64,000 nt of DNA from Pontimicrobium sp. SW4 (GTDB lineage: Bacteria; Bacteroidota; Bacteroidia; Flavobacteriales; Flavobacteriaceae): contig NZ_CP157199.1 in assembly GCF_039954625.1 (NCBI RefSeq), positions 2,914,001 to 2,978,000 of the forward strand, given 5' to 3'. Under the pieces are notes generated by a model that saw nothing but the letters and a program-made list of their open reading frames with translations, made no database searches and had not been told where the DNA came from. This document shows, piece by piece, positions 17,254-25,146 of this stretch (the stretch's first letter is position 1; the number at the start of each line of letters is the position of its first letter). The translations under genes were made by a program, and so were the position numbers.

Positions 17254-17835
17254 ATGCAGTTAAATTTTAAAGAGATCTTTACAGCATTTATGGTATTATT
17301 TGCTGTTATTGATATTATTGGAAACATCCCAATAATAATTGATTTACGAAAAAAAGTTGGACACATCCAAAGTGAAAAGGCTTCAATTATAGCCGGAATA
17401 ATAATGATTATATTTCTTTTTTTAGGAAAAAGCTTATTGTCATTAATTGGAATAGGAGTTAATTCGTTCGCCGTTGCTGGTGCTTTTATATTGTTTTTTT
17501 TAGCCTTAGAGATGATATTAGGAATTACATTATATAAAGATCATGGAGACGACGAAGGTGTTACTGCTTCTGTTTTTCCTTTAGCATTTCCTTTAATAGC
17601 TGGCCCCGGAAGCCTAACAACACTTTTATCTTTACGTGCGGAATTTAGAATGGAAAATATTATTGTTGCCTTAATTTTTAATGTCTTTTTAATTTACGTA
17701 GTTTTAAAAACATCTGTGAAAATTGAGCGTTTTATTGGTAAAAATGGTATTAATATTATTAGAAAAATATTTGGAGTAGTTTTGCTTGCAATAGCAGTAA
17801 AATTATTTACTTCTAATATAAAAGAGTTGTTATAA
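17254..17835 (+). CDS. MarC family (UPF0056) integral membrane protein
   Basis: 193 residues with about six membrane segments. Typical motifs are FMVLFAVIDIIGNIPIII at the start, GAFILFFLALEMILGI near 80, and FPLAFPLIAGPGSLTTLLSL near 110. The family sits in the inner membrane; the link to multiple antibiotic resistance in the name has been withdrawn, and the substrate is unknown. It heads a tight rightward set, with the next gene 2 bp downstream. Confidence 0.9.
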   Translation: MQLNFKEIFTAFMVLFAVIDIIGNIPIIIDLRKKVGHIQSEKASIIAGIIMIIFLFLGKSLLSLIGIGVNSFAVAGAFILFFLALEMILGITLYKDHGDDEGVTASVFPLAFPLIAGPGSLTTLLSLRAEFRMENIIVALIFNVFLIYVVLKTSVKIERFIGKNGINIIRKIFGVVLLAIAVKLFTSNIKELL

Positions 17836-17837
17836 TT

Positions 17838-18041
17838 ATGAAAGCATTTACATATATACTAAGCGTTATCGCTTTGGGTTTAATAATTTTTAACCTCGCA
17901 CAAATAGATTATAACGATCCATTTGATGATAAAAACACTGTAGCTTTAATAACTGTTATGACTGGTTTATGCACCATTTTGTTACTTGCTATTTTAAGAG
18001 TTTCCAAGAAAATTGAAGCCAAAGTAAAAAAGCGACGCTAA
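17838..18041 (+). CDS. Small membrane protein of unknown function
   Basis: 67 residues: a hydrophobic segment at 4-22, a polar loop with YNDPFDDKN, a second hydrophobic segment at 37-55, and a basic tail (KKIEAKVKKRR). No family is recognised. It sits 2 bp after the MarC-family gene and its stop overlaps the start of the next gene by one base, so it is co-transcribed and probably translationally coupled. Confidence 0.8.
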   Translation: MKAFTYILSVIALGLIIFNLAQIDYNDPFDDKNTVALITVMTGLCTILLLAILRVSKKIEAKVKKRR

Positions 18042-18649
18042 TGTTAGATGTTTTAATTATAGGTGCAGGAGCAGCAGGAATGTCTTGTGGTTTAGTATTG
18101 GGATCTGCTAAGAATAGACCTTACGTTGTAAATAAAAATATAGCCATTATTACGCATCAAAAAACATCTCATCTTCAAACAGCAATGTTAAATAATGTTT
18201 TAGGAATTACTCCAGGAACCACAGGAATCTCAATTTTAGAAAGTGGTAAAAAGCAACTTAAAAGCCTATACCCTCATATTACTCAAATTGAAAACGAAAA
18301 AGTTTGTGAGATTAAAAAAAACTCTAACTATTTTGAGGTTTTAACTAACAAAAATAATTATAAAACTAAAATAGTTGTTGTAGCTGTTGGCTATACTGAC
18401 TTAATTACCATTAGTGGATTAGAAAACTATATTGAACCTCACCCGCGAACTGAAAAGGAAAAACATAAAATCTGGTTAAAAAACACAGATCATTTAGTTA
18501 TAGATAATTTATATGTGGCTGGTACTTTGGCTGGTTGGCGAAGTCAATTTGCAATCGCTTCTGGGAGTGGTGCTCACGTCGCAACAGACATTCTTACCTT
18601 ATGGAATGATGGGAAACACACAAAAGTTCACGATAAAATAAGTGATTAA
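18041..18649 (+). CDS. Small FAD/NAD(P)-dependent oxidoreductase (thioredoxin-reductase-like fold)
   Basis: 202 residues. The FAD-binding Rossmann motif GAGAAGMSCG stands at residues 7-16. The sequence then runs LNNVLGITPGTTG, VVAVGYTDL, and the C-terminal FAD motif NLYVAGTLAGWRSQFAIASGSG. It lacks both the CxxC redox pair and the inserted NADPH domain of true thioredoxin reductases, so the electron donor and substrate are unclear. It is the last gene of the MarC set; its end overlaps the end of the convergent protease gene by 4 bp. Confidence 0.82.
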   Translation: MLDVLIIGAGAAGMSCGLVLGSAKNRPYVVNKNIAIITHQKTSHLQTAMLNNVLGITPGTTGISILESGKKQLKSLYPHITQIENEKVCEIKKNSNYFEVLTNKNNYKTKIVVVAVGYTDLITISGLENYIEPHPRTEKEKHKIWLKNTDHLVIDNLYVAGTLAGWRSQFAIASGSGAHVATDILTLWNDGKHTKVHDKISD

Positions 18650-20238
18650 TTGTTTTCTACTAATTCTTTTACCTTTTCCAACATAGCATCGTTTGTATTT
18701 AATACTTGCATATGTGCCTCGCTACCGTATAATTGTTCGGCTAGAGTTGCCTTTAAGTAGAGTTTTACTTCTTCTTTATAGGCTACAAAAGTAATTTTAT
18801 AACGCCGTGATCTCTTTCTTATATATTCTGTAAAGCTCTCCAAATAGTCATCAGTGACGACATAGTTGCGTATAAACTCTTCTTGAGACATGTTTTGGTA
18901 TGGTGTTCGGTCTTTATCTAATTCTTCAAACACAAAATAACTCATATATCCTAATGAAAGAATTCGACTTATCGTACCGTTTTCCATTTTCTTATCTATA
19001 GGTACAAATACATCAGGTATAATACCTCCTCCTCCATACACCACTTTTCCGTTTGGTGTTGTGAATTTTAATGAATCGGCTACTTCTATGCTACTAGCAT
19101 CCGATAACTCTCCATTATCTATTCGTTTATAATATTCATGATAATAGTCTTCATTCCCATTTTCATAAGAACGTTGTATTGAACGTCCAGTTGGTGTGTA
19201 GTATCTTGAAACAGTTAATCTTACTGCACTCCCATCTCCTAATGCCATGTCTCGTTGGACTAATCCTTTACCAAAAGAGCGTCTTCCAAGAATAGTGCCT
19301 TTATCGTTATCTTGCAAGGCTCCAGCTATAACCTCACTTGCAGAAGCTGAGTTTTCATTAATTAGCACATAGATGTCTCCATTTTCAAAATCGCCTTTAT
19401 TTGTAGCAAAATATTTTTCAATCTTTCCTTTTTTATTTTTAGTAAATAGAATGAGCTTATCATCCTCTAAAAACTCATCAGCTATTTGTTCAGCAATATG
19501 TAAAAAACCACCTGGATTATCCCTTAGATCTAACACCAATTTTGTAGCTCCTAGATTTTGTAAATTTTTAAGTCCTTTTTTGAATTCTTTATAAGTGGAT
19601 TCGGCAAAACGATTCACTTTTATATACCCTAAGTTTTCAGATAACATATAAGATGCATCTACACTTTTTAGCGGTACTTCACTACGCTTTACTTTAAAAT
19701 CTAGCAATTCAGACTCTCCTCTTCTATATATTTTAAGGTTGACCTTAGAGTTTTTTTCTCCTTTTAATTTTTTTACAATATCGTCATTACTCCATGTTGG
19801 GCCATATATAGAATCTCCATCAGCAATTACAATCCTATCACCGCCTTTAATACCTGCTTTTTTACTTGGCCCACCTTCCAAAGCTCTAATTACTGTTACA
19901 GAATCTCTATAAGTATAAAAACTTACACCAATTCCAACAAAATCACCTTTCATATTATCAGCAACTTGTTGCAGGTTCTTTTTAGGAATATATGTTGAAT
20001 GTGGGTCGAGATTTTCTAATATACTATTTACCGTAACATCAACAATACTATCTGTGTTTATTTTATCTACATATTCGTAATCTATGTAGTCTATAAGTCT
20101 ATTGATTTTGTCTTTTTTAGAATTGGATGTAAAAAGTCTATCGGACTTGTCTGTAAAACTTAATTTTCCTCCAATAAATATCCCAAGCGCAATGGCTACG
20201 CTTATAATTATTGGCAAATATTTTTTTTGAATATTCAT
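18646..20238 (-). CDS. S41-family C-terminal processing peptidase (CtpA-like)
   Basis: 530 residues. An N-terminal membrane anchor or signal (residues 8-25) is followed by a PDZ domain (about 85-170, with GDFVGIGVSF and AGIKGGDRIVIADG). The S41 catalytic core shows RDNPGG, the Ser nucleophile in NENSASASEVIAGAL (near residue 299) and the Lys in RRSFGKGLVQ (near 324). It acts in the periplasm on protein C-termini. Its start codon overlaps the stop codon of the dCMP deaminase gene by one base, so the two are co-transcribed. Confidence 0.93.
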   Translation of the reverse strand: MNIQKKYLPIIISVAIALGIFIGGKLSFTDKSDRLFTSNSKKDKINRLIDYIDYEYVDKINTDSIVDVTVNSILENLDPHSTYIPKKNLQQVADNMKGDFVGIGVSFYTYRDSVTVIRALEGGPSKKAGIKGGDRIVIADGDSIYGPTWSNDDIVKKLKGEKNSKVNLKIYRRGESELLDFKVKRSEVPLKSVDASYMLSENLGYIKVNRFAESTYKEFKKGLKNLQNLGATKLVLDLRDNPGGFLHIAEQIADEFLEDDKLILFTKNKKGKIEKYFATNKGDFENGDIYVLINENSASASEVIAGALQDNDKGTILGRRSFGKGLVQRDMALGDGSAVRLTVSRYYTPTGRSIQRSYENGNEDYYHEYYKRIDNGELSDASSIEVADSLKFTTPNGKVVYGGGGIIPDVFVPIDKKMENGTISRILSLGYMSYFVFEELDKDRTPYQNMSQEEFIRNYVVTDDYLESFTEYIRKRSRRYKITFVAYKEEVKLYLKATLAEQLYGSEAHMQVLNTNDAMLEKVKELVENN

Positions 20239-20666
20239 TAATTTAATTCACTAACGTGTTTTACATCAATTCCCGCTTTTTCTAAAAATTTAATTCCAGA
20301 GTCATCTTTATAGGCTTTGCTATATACTACTCTTATAATACCAGCTTGATGGATTAATTTACTACACTCCTTACAGGGCGATAAAGTAATATACAAAGTG
20401 CCTCCTTTACAAGATTGTGTAGATGATGCTACTTTAGAAATAGCATTAGCTTCGGCATGCAACACATACCATTTTGTATAACCATCTTCATCTTCACAAT
20501 AATTTTCAAATCCTGTTGGTGTGCCGTTATAGCCATCAGAGATTATCATTCTATCTTTTACAATAATTGCACCAACCTTTTTCCGTTCACAATAAGATAA
20601 TTTTCCCCATTCTGTAGCCATCCGTAAATAGGCTTTATCGTACTTTAGTTGTTTTTTCTGTGGCAT
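20238..20666 (-). CDS. dCMP deaminase family protein
   Basis: 142 residues. The zinc cytidine-deaminase signature is complete: HAEANAIS (His ligand and catalytic Glu, near 70) and TLSPCKECSKLI (two Cys ligands, near 97). The insert KKVGAIIVKDRMIISDGYNGTPTGF is typical of ComEB/dCMP deaminases, which convert dCMP to dUMP for thymidylate synthesis. It is the first gene of the pair with the S41 protease, an arrangement common in flavobacteria. Confidence 0.92.
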   Translation of the reverse strand: MPQKKQLKYDKAYLRMATEWGKLSYCERKKVGAIIVKDRMIISDGYNGTPTGFENYCEDEDGYTKWYVLHAEANAISKVASSTQSCKGGTLYITLSPCKECSKLIHQAGIIRVVYSKAYKDDSGIKFLEKAGIDVKHVSELN

Positions 20667-20718
20667 ATATTACTAACTCTACTTTAGTCAATCAAAAATA
20701 ACTAATATCTATACATTA

Positions 20719-20748
20719 TTAACGGTTAGTCGCTCTAACTAACGTTAA
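20719..20748. other. Hairpin between the HupE-family gene and the dCMP deaminase gene
   Basis: TTAACG-GTTAG pairs with CTAAC...CGTTAA around loop TCGCT, an 11-bp stem with a 3-base bulge. There is no U-tract on the minus strand, so it is not a classical terminator; it may lie in the deaminase leader or protect the nap-hupE transcript end. Confidence 0.35.
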
Positions 20749-20781
20749 AGTTTTACAAAACTTTTAATTGATTATCATAAA

Positions 20782-21372
20782 TTAAGAAAAAATATCACTT
20801 TCAATAAGCATAGGAATCACTAATCCTACAACAATTGCAGAAAGAACCATCATCCAATCACGTCTTGAAAACCTGAAAATTGTTTGTGTAAAGAATCCTA
20901 GAAAGAGGACAACAAAAACAATAATGACTTGTGCGATTTCTATCCCTAAAGCAAATTCTATAAGAGGCATTAATTTGTCTTCAGATTTACCCATAAACAT
21001 TTTAAACTCTCTTGCAAAACCAAGGCCATGAATAATTCCAAAAAACAATGTCGATAAAAATAAGACACCTATTTTTTGCTCCTTCCCCTTTTTGCTAGCA
21101 GTGAATATATTGTAAAGTGCTACTATAAGTATGGTAACTGGAATTAAAAACTCCACTAAAACGCCATTAATAGTCACAATATCATAAGCCGCTAAAACAA
21201 GTGAAAGTGTATGACCTAAAGTAAAGGTAGAAACTAAAATTAGAACACGTTTCCAGTCTTTGAAAACATAAGGAACTGTAAGTACCATTAAGAAAAGTAC
21301 ATGGTCATAACCGTTAATATCTAATACATGATTAATGCCATATTGAACATTAAACCAAAAATTATCTAACAT
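20782..21372 (-). CDS. HupE/UreJ-family membrane protein
   Basis: 196 residues from the ATG at 21372. A TTG 24 bases upstream is in frame, but family members start just before the first helix, as in MLDNFWFNVQYGINHVLD. Six hydrophobic segments carry the family marks GYDHVLFLM, FTLGHTLSL and FFGIIHGLGFA, with conserved His residues. HupE/UreJ proteins are linked to nickel or other metal transport; here the gene stands 81 bp after nrfD with no hydrogenase or urease gene in sight, so its role is open. Confidence 0.85.
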   Translation of the reverse strand: MLDNFWFNVQYGINHVLDINGYDHVLFLMVLTVPYVFKDWKRVLILVSTFTLGHTLSLVLAAYDIVTINGVLVEFLIPVTILIVALYNIFTASKKGKEQKIGVLFLSTLFFGIIHGLGFAREFKMFMGKSEDKLMPLIEFALGIEIAQVIIVFVVLFLGFFTQTIFRFSRRDWMMVLSAIVVGLVIPMLIESDIFS

Positions 21373-21453
21373 AACATACTGATTTGAGTTAATCAAAATT
21401 AATAAATTAATATTTAACTCAATACAACCAACTAAATACGCCCTAAAAATGGT

Positions 21454-22677
21454 TTACAATTTCTTCTTGTATCTTAACTTTCCTATCTCTATTCCTATAG
21501 CTGTTTTTGCTAATATTGTAAATACAAAAGCACCCAAAGCCCAAATACCTAAAGTGACACCAATTTCTATTCCTGTAGGTGTGTATTCAGCTATTTTACC
21601 ATAAGGTCCTGGAATAAAACCTGGAACAATCAAACCGAAACCTTTTTCAATCCAAATAGCAACAAATAAAATAGTACAAGCAAAGAATAGTACTTTAAAA
21701 TTATTTCTGAGCTTATGAAATGTAAGCAGTACTGTAGCTAAAACATTGAGCGATATAGATGTCCAAATCCAAGGTAATAAAGCTGTTTTTCCATCTAAAC
21801 CAAAGAATAAATAATAGGCGCTTTCACTGTGATGCGTTGGTGCATAAAACTCCTTAAATAGCTCAGAGACCAACATGATTAAATTTATTTGAGCAGCAAC
21901 AGTCACTACCATTGCAATTTTTTTAAGTGTTTTATCTTCAATCTTAAACGCAGTATACGTTCTAATAATAGCTAACACAATTATTATTAATGCTGGACCT
22001 GCAGCAAAAGCCGAGGCCAAAAATCGAGGTCCTAAAAGTGCATTATTCCAAAAAGGCCTTGCTTGTAAACCTTGATATAAAAAGGCTGTTACTAAGTGAA
22101 TCCCAACAGCCCAGAACACAGATAACAATGCTCCTGGAATGTATATTTTTGGGTTTGGAGTTTTGCCTTGATAACGTTTAAATAGAATATAGAATGGAAT
22201 ACTAATGTTTAAAAATAGATATCCGTTTAATACGAGAACATCCCAAGTTAACATTGAATTAGGAAAGTTAAAAACACCAATCCCTGGAATCATATGCCAT
22301 AAAACTGAAGGTCCACCCATGTCGGCAATTACAAATGCTAAACACATTATAAGTGCCGCAACTGCTAAACCTTCACCTATCAAAACTGCTTGTTTAAAAT
22401 CTATATCCTTTAATACATAAGTTGGCATTACCAACATTACCGCTGCAGCTGCAACACCAACTAAAAAAGTAAAATTGGATATATAAAGTCCCCAACTTAC
22501 CCTGTCGGTCATACCTGTAACACTTAATCCTTCTTCTAATTGAATTGAATAACAATACATCCCTACTAACATCACAAAGGTTAGTATAGCCATCCAGATA
22601 TGGTACTTTTTAGAGCCATGAGTAATGGTATCTAAACTATCTTTAACTAAGCTTCCAAAAACTTTAATTCGTTTCAT
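21454..22677 (-). CDS. NrfD-family integral membrane quinol dehydrogenase subunit
   Basis: 407 residues with about ten membrane helices. NrfD/DsrP-type motifs are DRVSWGLYISNFTFLVGVAAAAV, LNGYLFLNISIPFYILF and GPRFLASAFAAGPALIII. In known systems (NrfCD, Psr, DsrOP) this subunit takes electrons from menaquinol and passes them to a partner FeS protein, here encoded 18 bp upstream. No NapC, NapG or NapH gene is present in the operon, so this module is the likely quinol-side entry for the nitrate reductase. That link is inference from the operon. Confidence 0.88.
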   Translation of the reverse strand: MKRIKVFGSLVKDSLDTITHGSKKYHIWMAILTFVMLVGMYCYSIQLEEGLSVTGMTDRVSWGLYISNFTFLVGVAAAAVMLVMPTYVLKDIDFKQAVLIGEGLAVAALIMCLAFVIADMGGPSVLWHMIPGIGVFNFPNSMLTWDVLVLNGYLFLNISIPFYILFKRYQGKTPNPKIYIPGALLSVFWAVGIHLVTAFLYQGLQARPFWNNALLGPRFLASAFAAGPALIIIVLAIIRTYTAFKIEDKTLKKIAMVVTVAAQINLIMLVSELFKEFYAPTHHSESAYYLFFGLDGKTALLPWIWTSISLNVLATVLLTFHKLRNNFKVLFFACTILFVAIWIEKGFGLIVPGFIPGPYGKIAEYTPTGIEIGVTLGIWALGAFVFTILAKTAIGIEIGKLRYKKKL

Positions 22678-22695
22678 TTAAATTGTATTGCATTT

Positions 22696-23814
22696 TTAAT
22701 CCATAAAGTACCAGAACTTAGGCTCTGTTCCTAAATCTTCTTTCAACCTAAATACTTTTTTATTTTCTAAAACCCATCGAATAGTACTATTAGGGTCTAA
22801 TAAATTTCCGAAAATACGCGCTCCTGTTGGGCATGCCTCTACACAAGCTGGGTTTTTTCCTGCTCTTGAGCGTTGTACACAAAATGTACATTTCTCCATT
22901 ACTCCTTTTTTACGTAAACGATTCCCTAGGTAATGCTGATTTTTATTTACATCCTCTTCCGGCACTTCTGGTTTGCTCCAATTAAAACGTCTTCCATCAT
23001 AAGGGCATGCAGCCATACAATAACGACATCCTACACACCAATCGTAATCAATAACAACTAAACCATCATCTTCTCTCCATGTCGCTTGAACGGGACACAC
23101 ATCTACACAAGGAGGGTTATCGCAATGAAAACACTGAGTTCCCATATAAAAATGACCTTCTGCAGGTACTTCATGGTAATAGTTATCATCTGCTTCATTA
23201 AAATTGAATCCTTTACCATCTTTCATTTCGTGAATACGAATGTATTCCATTTGTGAGCTTCTATCTTGATTGTTTTCTTCAACGCAAGCACTCACACAGT
23301 CCATATAACCTTGGCACTTAGAAATATTAAAAGCATAGCCAAATAACACATCCTCTTCAGCATTTTTTGAAGACATATTTATGGTTTTTCCTGTACGTAA
23401 TTGATAGGAGCGCACTAATCGTTCTACAGTCCCGCTTTTCTCCTTATCGGTCATTAATTTATAATTCCCTTTAAACTGTTCTTCCCAATCTATTTGCGCC
23501 TTTTCTTTAGTTTCATCACCAGAAACTATGCTACAGGATGTACTTACAGCTCCAGCTCCAATTACTAAACTAGCTGTTAATTTTTTAAAAGCAGTACGAC
23601 GATCCATTTTTACATCAAATACTTGATCAAACCCATCTTTAGTTCTCTCTTCCCCAATTAAGGCAAGTACTGCATCATCGAACTCAGCATCACTTAAATG
23701 ATTGCTGTTAGATGAACCACATTCTCCCGAACTTTTACCACAGCCACAAGTTCCTGAAGACACTTTCTCTTTTCTATTGAGATTTAATGAAAACCATTTT
23801 TTATTATTACTCAT
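22696..23814 (-). CDS. Tat-exported [4Fe-4S] electron transfer subunit (NrfC/DsrO-like)
   Basis: 372 residues. Four Cys clusters fit four [4Fe-4S] centres: CQGYMDCVSACVEEN, CFHCDNPPCVDVCP, CVGCRYCMAACPY and CTFCVQRSRAGKNPACVEACP. The Tat-like signal MDRRTAFKKLTASLVIGAGA does not stand at the N-terminus but near residue 69, after a Cys-rich leader (TCGCGKSSGECGSS), an arrangement that recalls the FeS subunit of alternative complex III. It is partnered with NrfD downstream and the cytochromes upstream. Confidence 0.88.
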   Translation of the reverse strand: MSNNKKWFSLNLNRKEKVSSGTCGCGKSSGECGSSNSNHLSDAEFDDAVLALIGEERTKDGFDQVFDVKMDRRTAFKKLTASLVIGAGAVSTSCSIVSGDETKEKAQIDWEEQFKGNYKLMTDKEKSGTVERLVRSYQLRTGKTINMSSKNAEEDVLFGYAFNISKCQGYMDCVSACVEENNQDRSSQMEYIRIHEMKDGKGFNFNEADDNYYHEVPAEGHFYMGTQCFHCDNPPCVDVCPVQATWREDDGLVVIDYDWCVGCRYCMAACPYDGRRFNWSKPEVPEEDVNKNQHYLGNRLRKKGVMEKCTFCVQRSRAGKNPACVEACPTGARIFGNLLDPNSTIRWVLENKKVFRLKEDLGTEPKFWYFMD

Positions 23815-23843
23815 ACCTTAAATATATTATTGCCGTACTAATA

Positions 23844-24464
23844 TTACTCTCTTTCTTTCAGCTTTTGAGTGTTAAATCTTGCTGGCCATTTAGACTTAAA
23901 ATGTGGATCATGTGGGTTATGACAGTTTACACATGTAAACGAAGCTCTAGGTGGTGCCCAACCAGCTATTCGTTTTCCGTGTGCACCACCTTTCCAATCA
24001 TCAAATTGCTTGGTATGGCACTGACTACATAATCTATAACTGTTATTAAAATCTATGCTTTTCCCTGTTAAGCTTTTTAAATCATCCATATTATTAGGGT
24101 TATGGCATGTAATACAATTCATTATATCTTCATTAGCATGCACTAATGTTATGTCCCAATGAGCTTTTTTACTATCGCTATTTTTTTGCATTTCTTGCAG
24201 TGGTTTTGAGTGACATTCAATACAAGCAAATGATTTAATTTGACTTTTACGCTCTGGAATTAAAAATGTATGTGACCCTTCGGTAATTTCTATTGTATGA
24301 ATTTCTTCAAGAAATTTTTCTGAAGAAATTGTAGTTCCATGATAATTTTTACTTTCTGCTTCAATTTTATCAGTAATACTATGGTATTCATTTTCTCCAT
24401 GCTTACAAGACATCATTGTAAGCATTAGAGTAAAAAAAATGATATATAAGTTTTTAATCTTCAT
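23844..24464 (-). CDS. Tetraheme cytochrome c lipoprotein
   Basis: 206 residues from the ATG at 24464, giving a lipoprotein signal MKIKNLYIIFFTLMLTMMSC. A TTG at 24488 is in frame but sits inside the previous gene. Four CxxCH heme sites are visible: CIECH, CITCH, CSQCH and CVNCH, the last followed by NPHDP. The start overlaps the end of the NapB-like gene by 11 bp. A membrane-anchored tetraheme protein between NrfD/FeS and NapB suits an electron relay in the role normally held by NapC; this is inferred from position. Confidence 0.87.
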   Translation of the reverse strand: MKIKNLYIIFFTLMLTMMSCKHGENEYHSITDKIEAESKNYHGTTISSEKFLEEIHTIEITEGSHTFLIPERKSQIKSFACIECHSKPLQEMQKNSDSKKAHWDITLVHANEDIMNCITCHNPNNMDDLKSLTGKSIDFNNSYRLCSQCHTKQFDDWKGGAHGKRIAGWAPPRASFTCVNCHNPHDPHFKSKWPARFNTQKLKERE

Positions 24465-25143
24465 TATTAGCTCTTTTAAACACTCCAATATCTGTAACTT
24501 CTTTATTGTTTAATACATGACATTGTCTACAATTAATTCTTTCGGGATGCGATACTCTAATTTCTTTAGGTGCACTAGGTCCTGCGTGACAAGACAAACA
24601 ATTTTCTCGCATTTGTATTTGATGCGGAATAATTGGCGGGCTTCCTTGTAAGGCATTATTTGTTCCTACTTTTGGAATTGATATTTTACTAAAATTAGTT
24701 TCCTTAAATAGCGTTTGTGTATTTTGCTCTACATGGCACTGTTTACAGTTTACCATTTCTGGATGTGGCGTAACTGGTGCATATGCATTAAATTTTTCTG
24801 TAAACCCTCCATTTTGATGGCATTGCAAACATGTATTTCCTCCCATAGTACGTTCATCTTTTACTGGGTGTGGAATACTAGGTGGCGCTCCATGAAAAGC
24901 CCTGTTATTATAATACGTTTGTAAAGTTCTTTGATGATTTTCATCTATAGGCATATTTGCATAGTCTAAAGCAAATTCTGATCTTTCAAACACTCCTGTT
25001 TCTGAAGGAATTAATGTTATATGACTTTCACTATTCACAGGAACATAGGCTTCTTCTAGTCCAACTTTGTAGCTATAATTCCAAACAGCTATAAAAGCTA
25101 TAAATAATAGTATAAAAAAAGATATTACAGCTAACCTCTTCAT
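24454..25143 (-). CDS. napB: NapB-type nitrate reductase cytochrome subunit with duplicated domain (four hemes)
   Basis: 229 residues with an N-terminal signal/anchor (5-25). NapB normally has one domain with two hemes. Here the pattern PPxIPH ... CxxCH ... HPExxNCxQCHV occurs twice: residues about 85-145 (GAPPSIPHPVK, CLQCH, HPEMVNCKQCHVEQ) and 160-215 (GSPPIIPHQIQ, CLSCH, HPERINCRQCHVLN). This gives four CxxCH sites in one chain. It would pass electrons to NapA in the periplasm. It sits 3 bp after napA. Confidence 0.85.
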   Translation of the reverse strand: MKRLAVISFFILLFIAFIAVWNYSYKVGLEEAYVPVNSESHITLIPSETGVFERSEFALDYANMPIDENHQRTLQTYYNNRAFHGAPPSIPHPVKDERTMGGNTCLQCHQNGGFTEKFNAYAPVTPHPEMVNCKQCHVEQNTQTLFKETNFSKISIPKVGTNNALQGSPPIIPHQIQMRENCLSCHAGPSAPKEIRVSHPERINCRQCHVLNNKEVTDIGVFKRANNED

Positions 25144-25146
25144 AGT

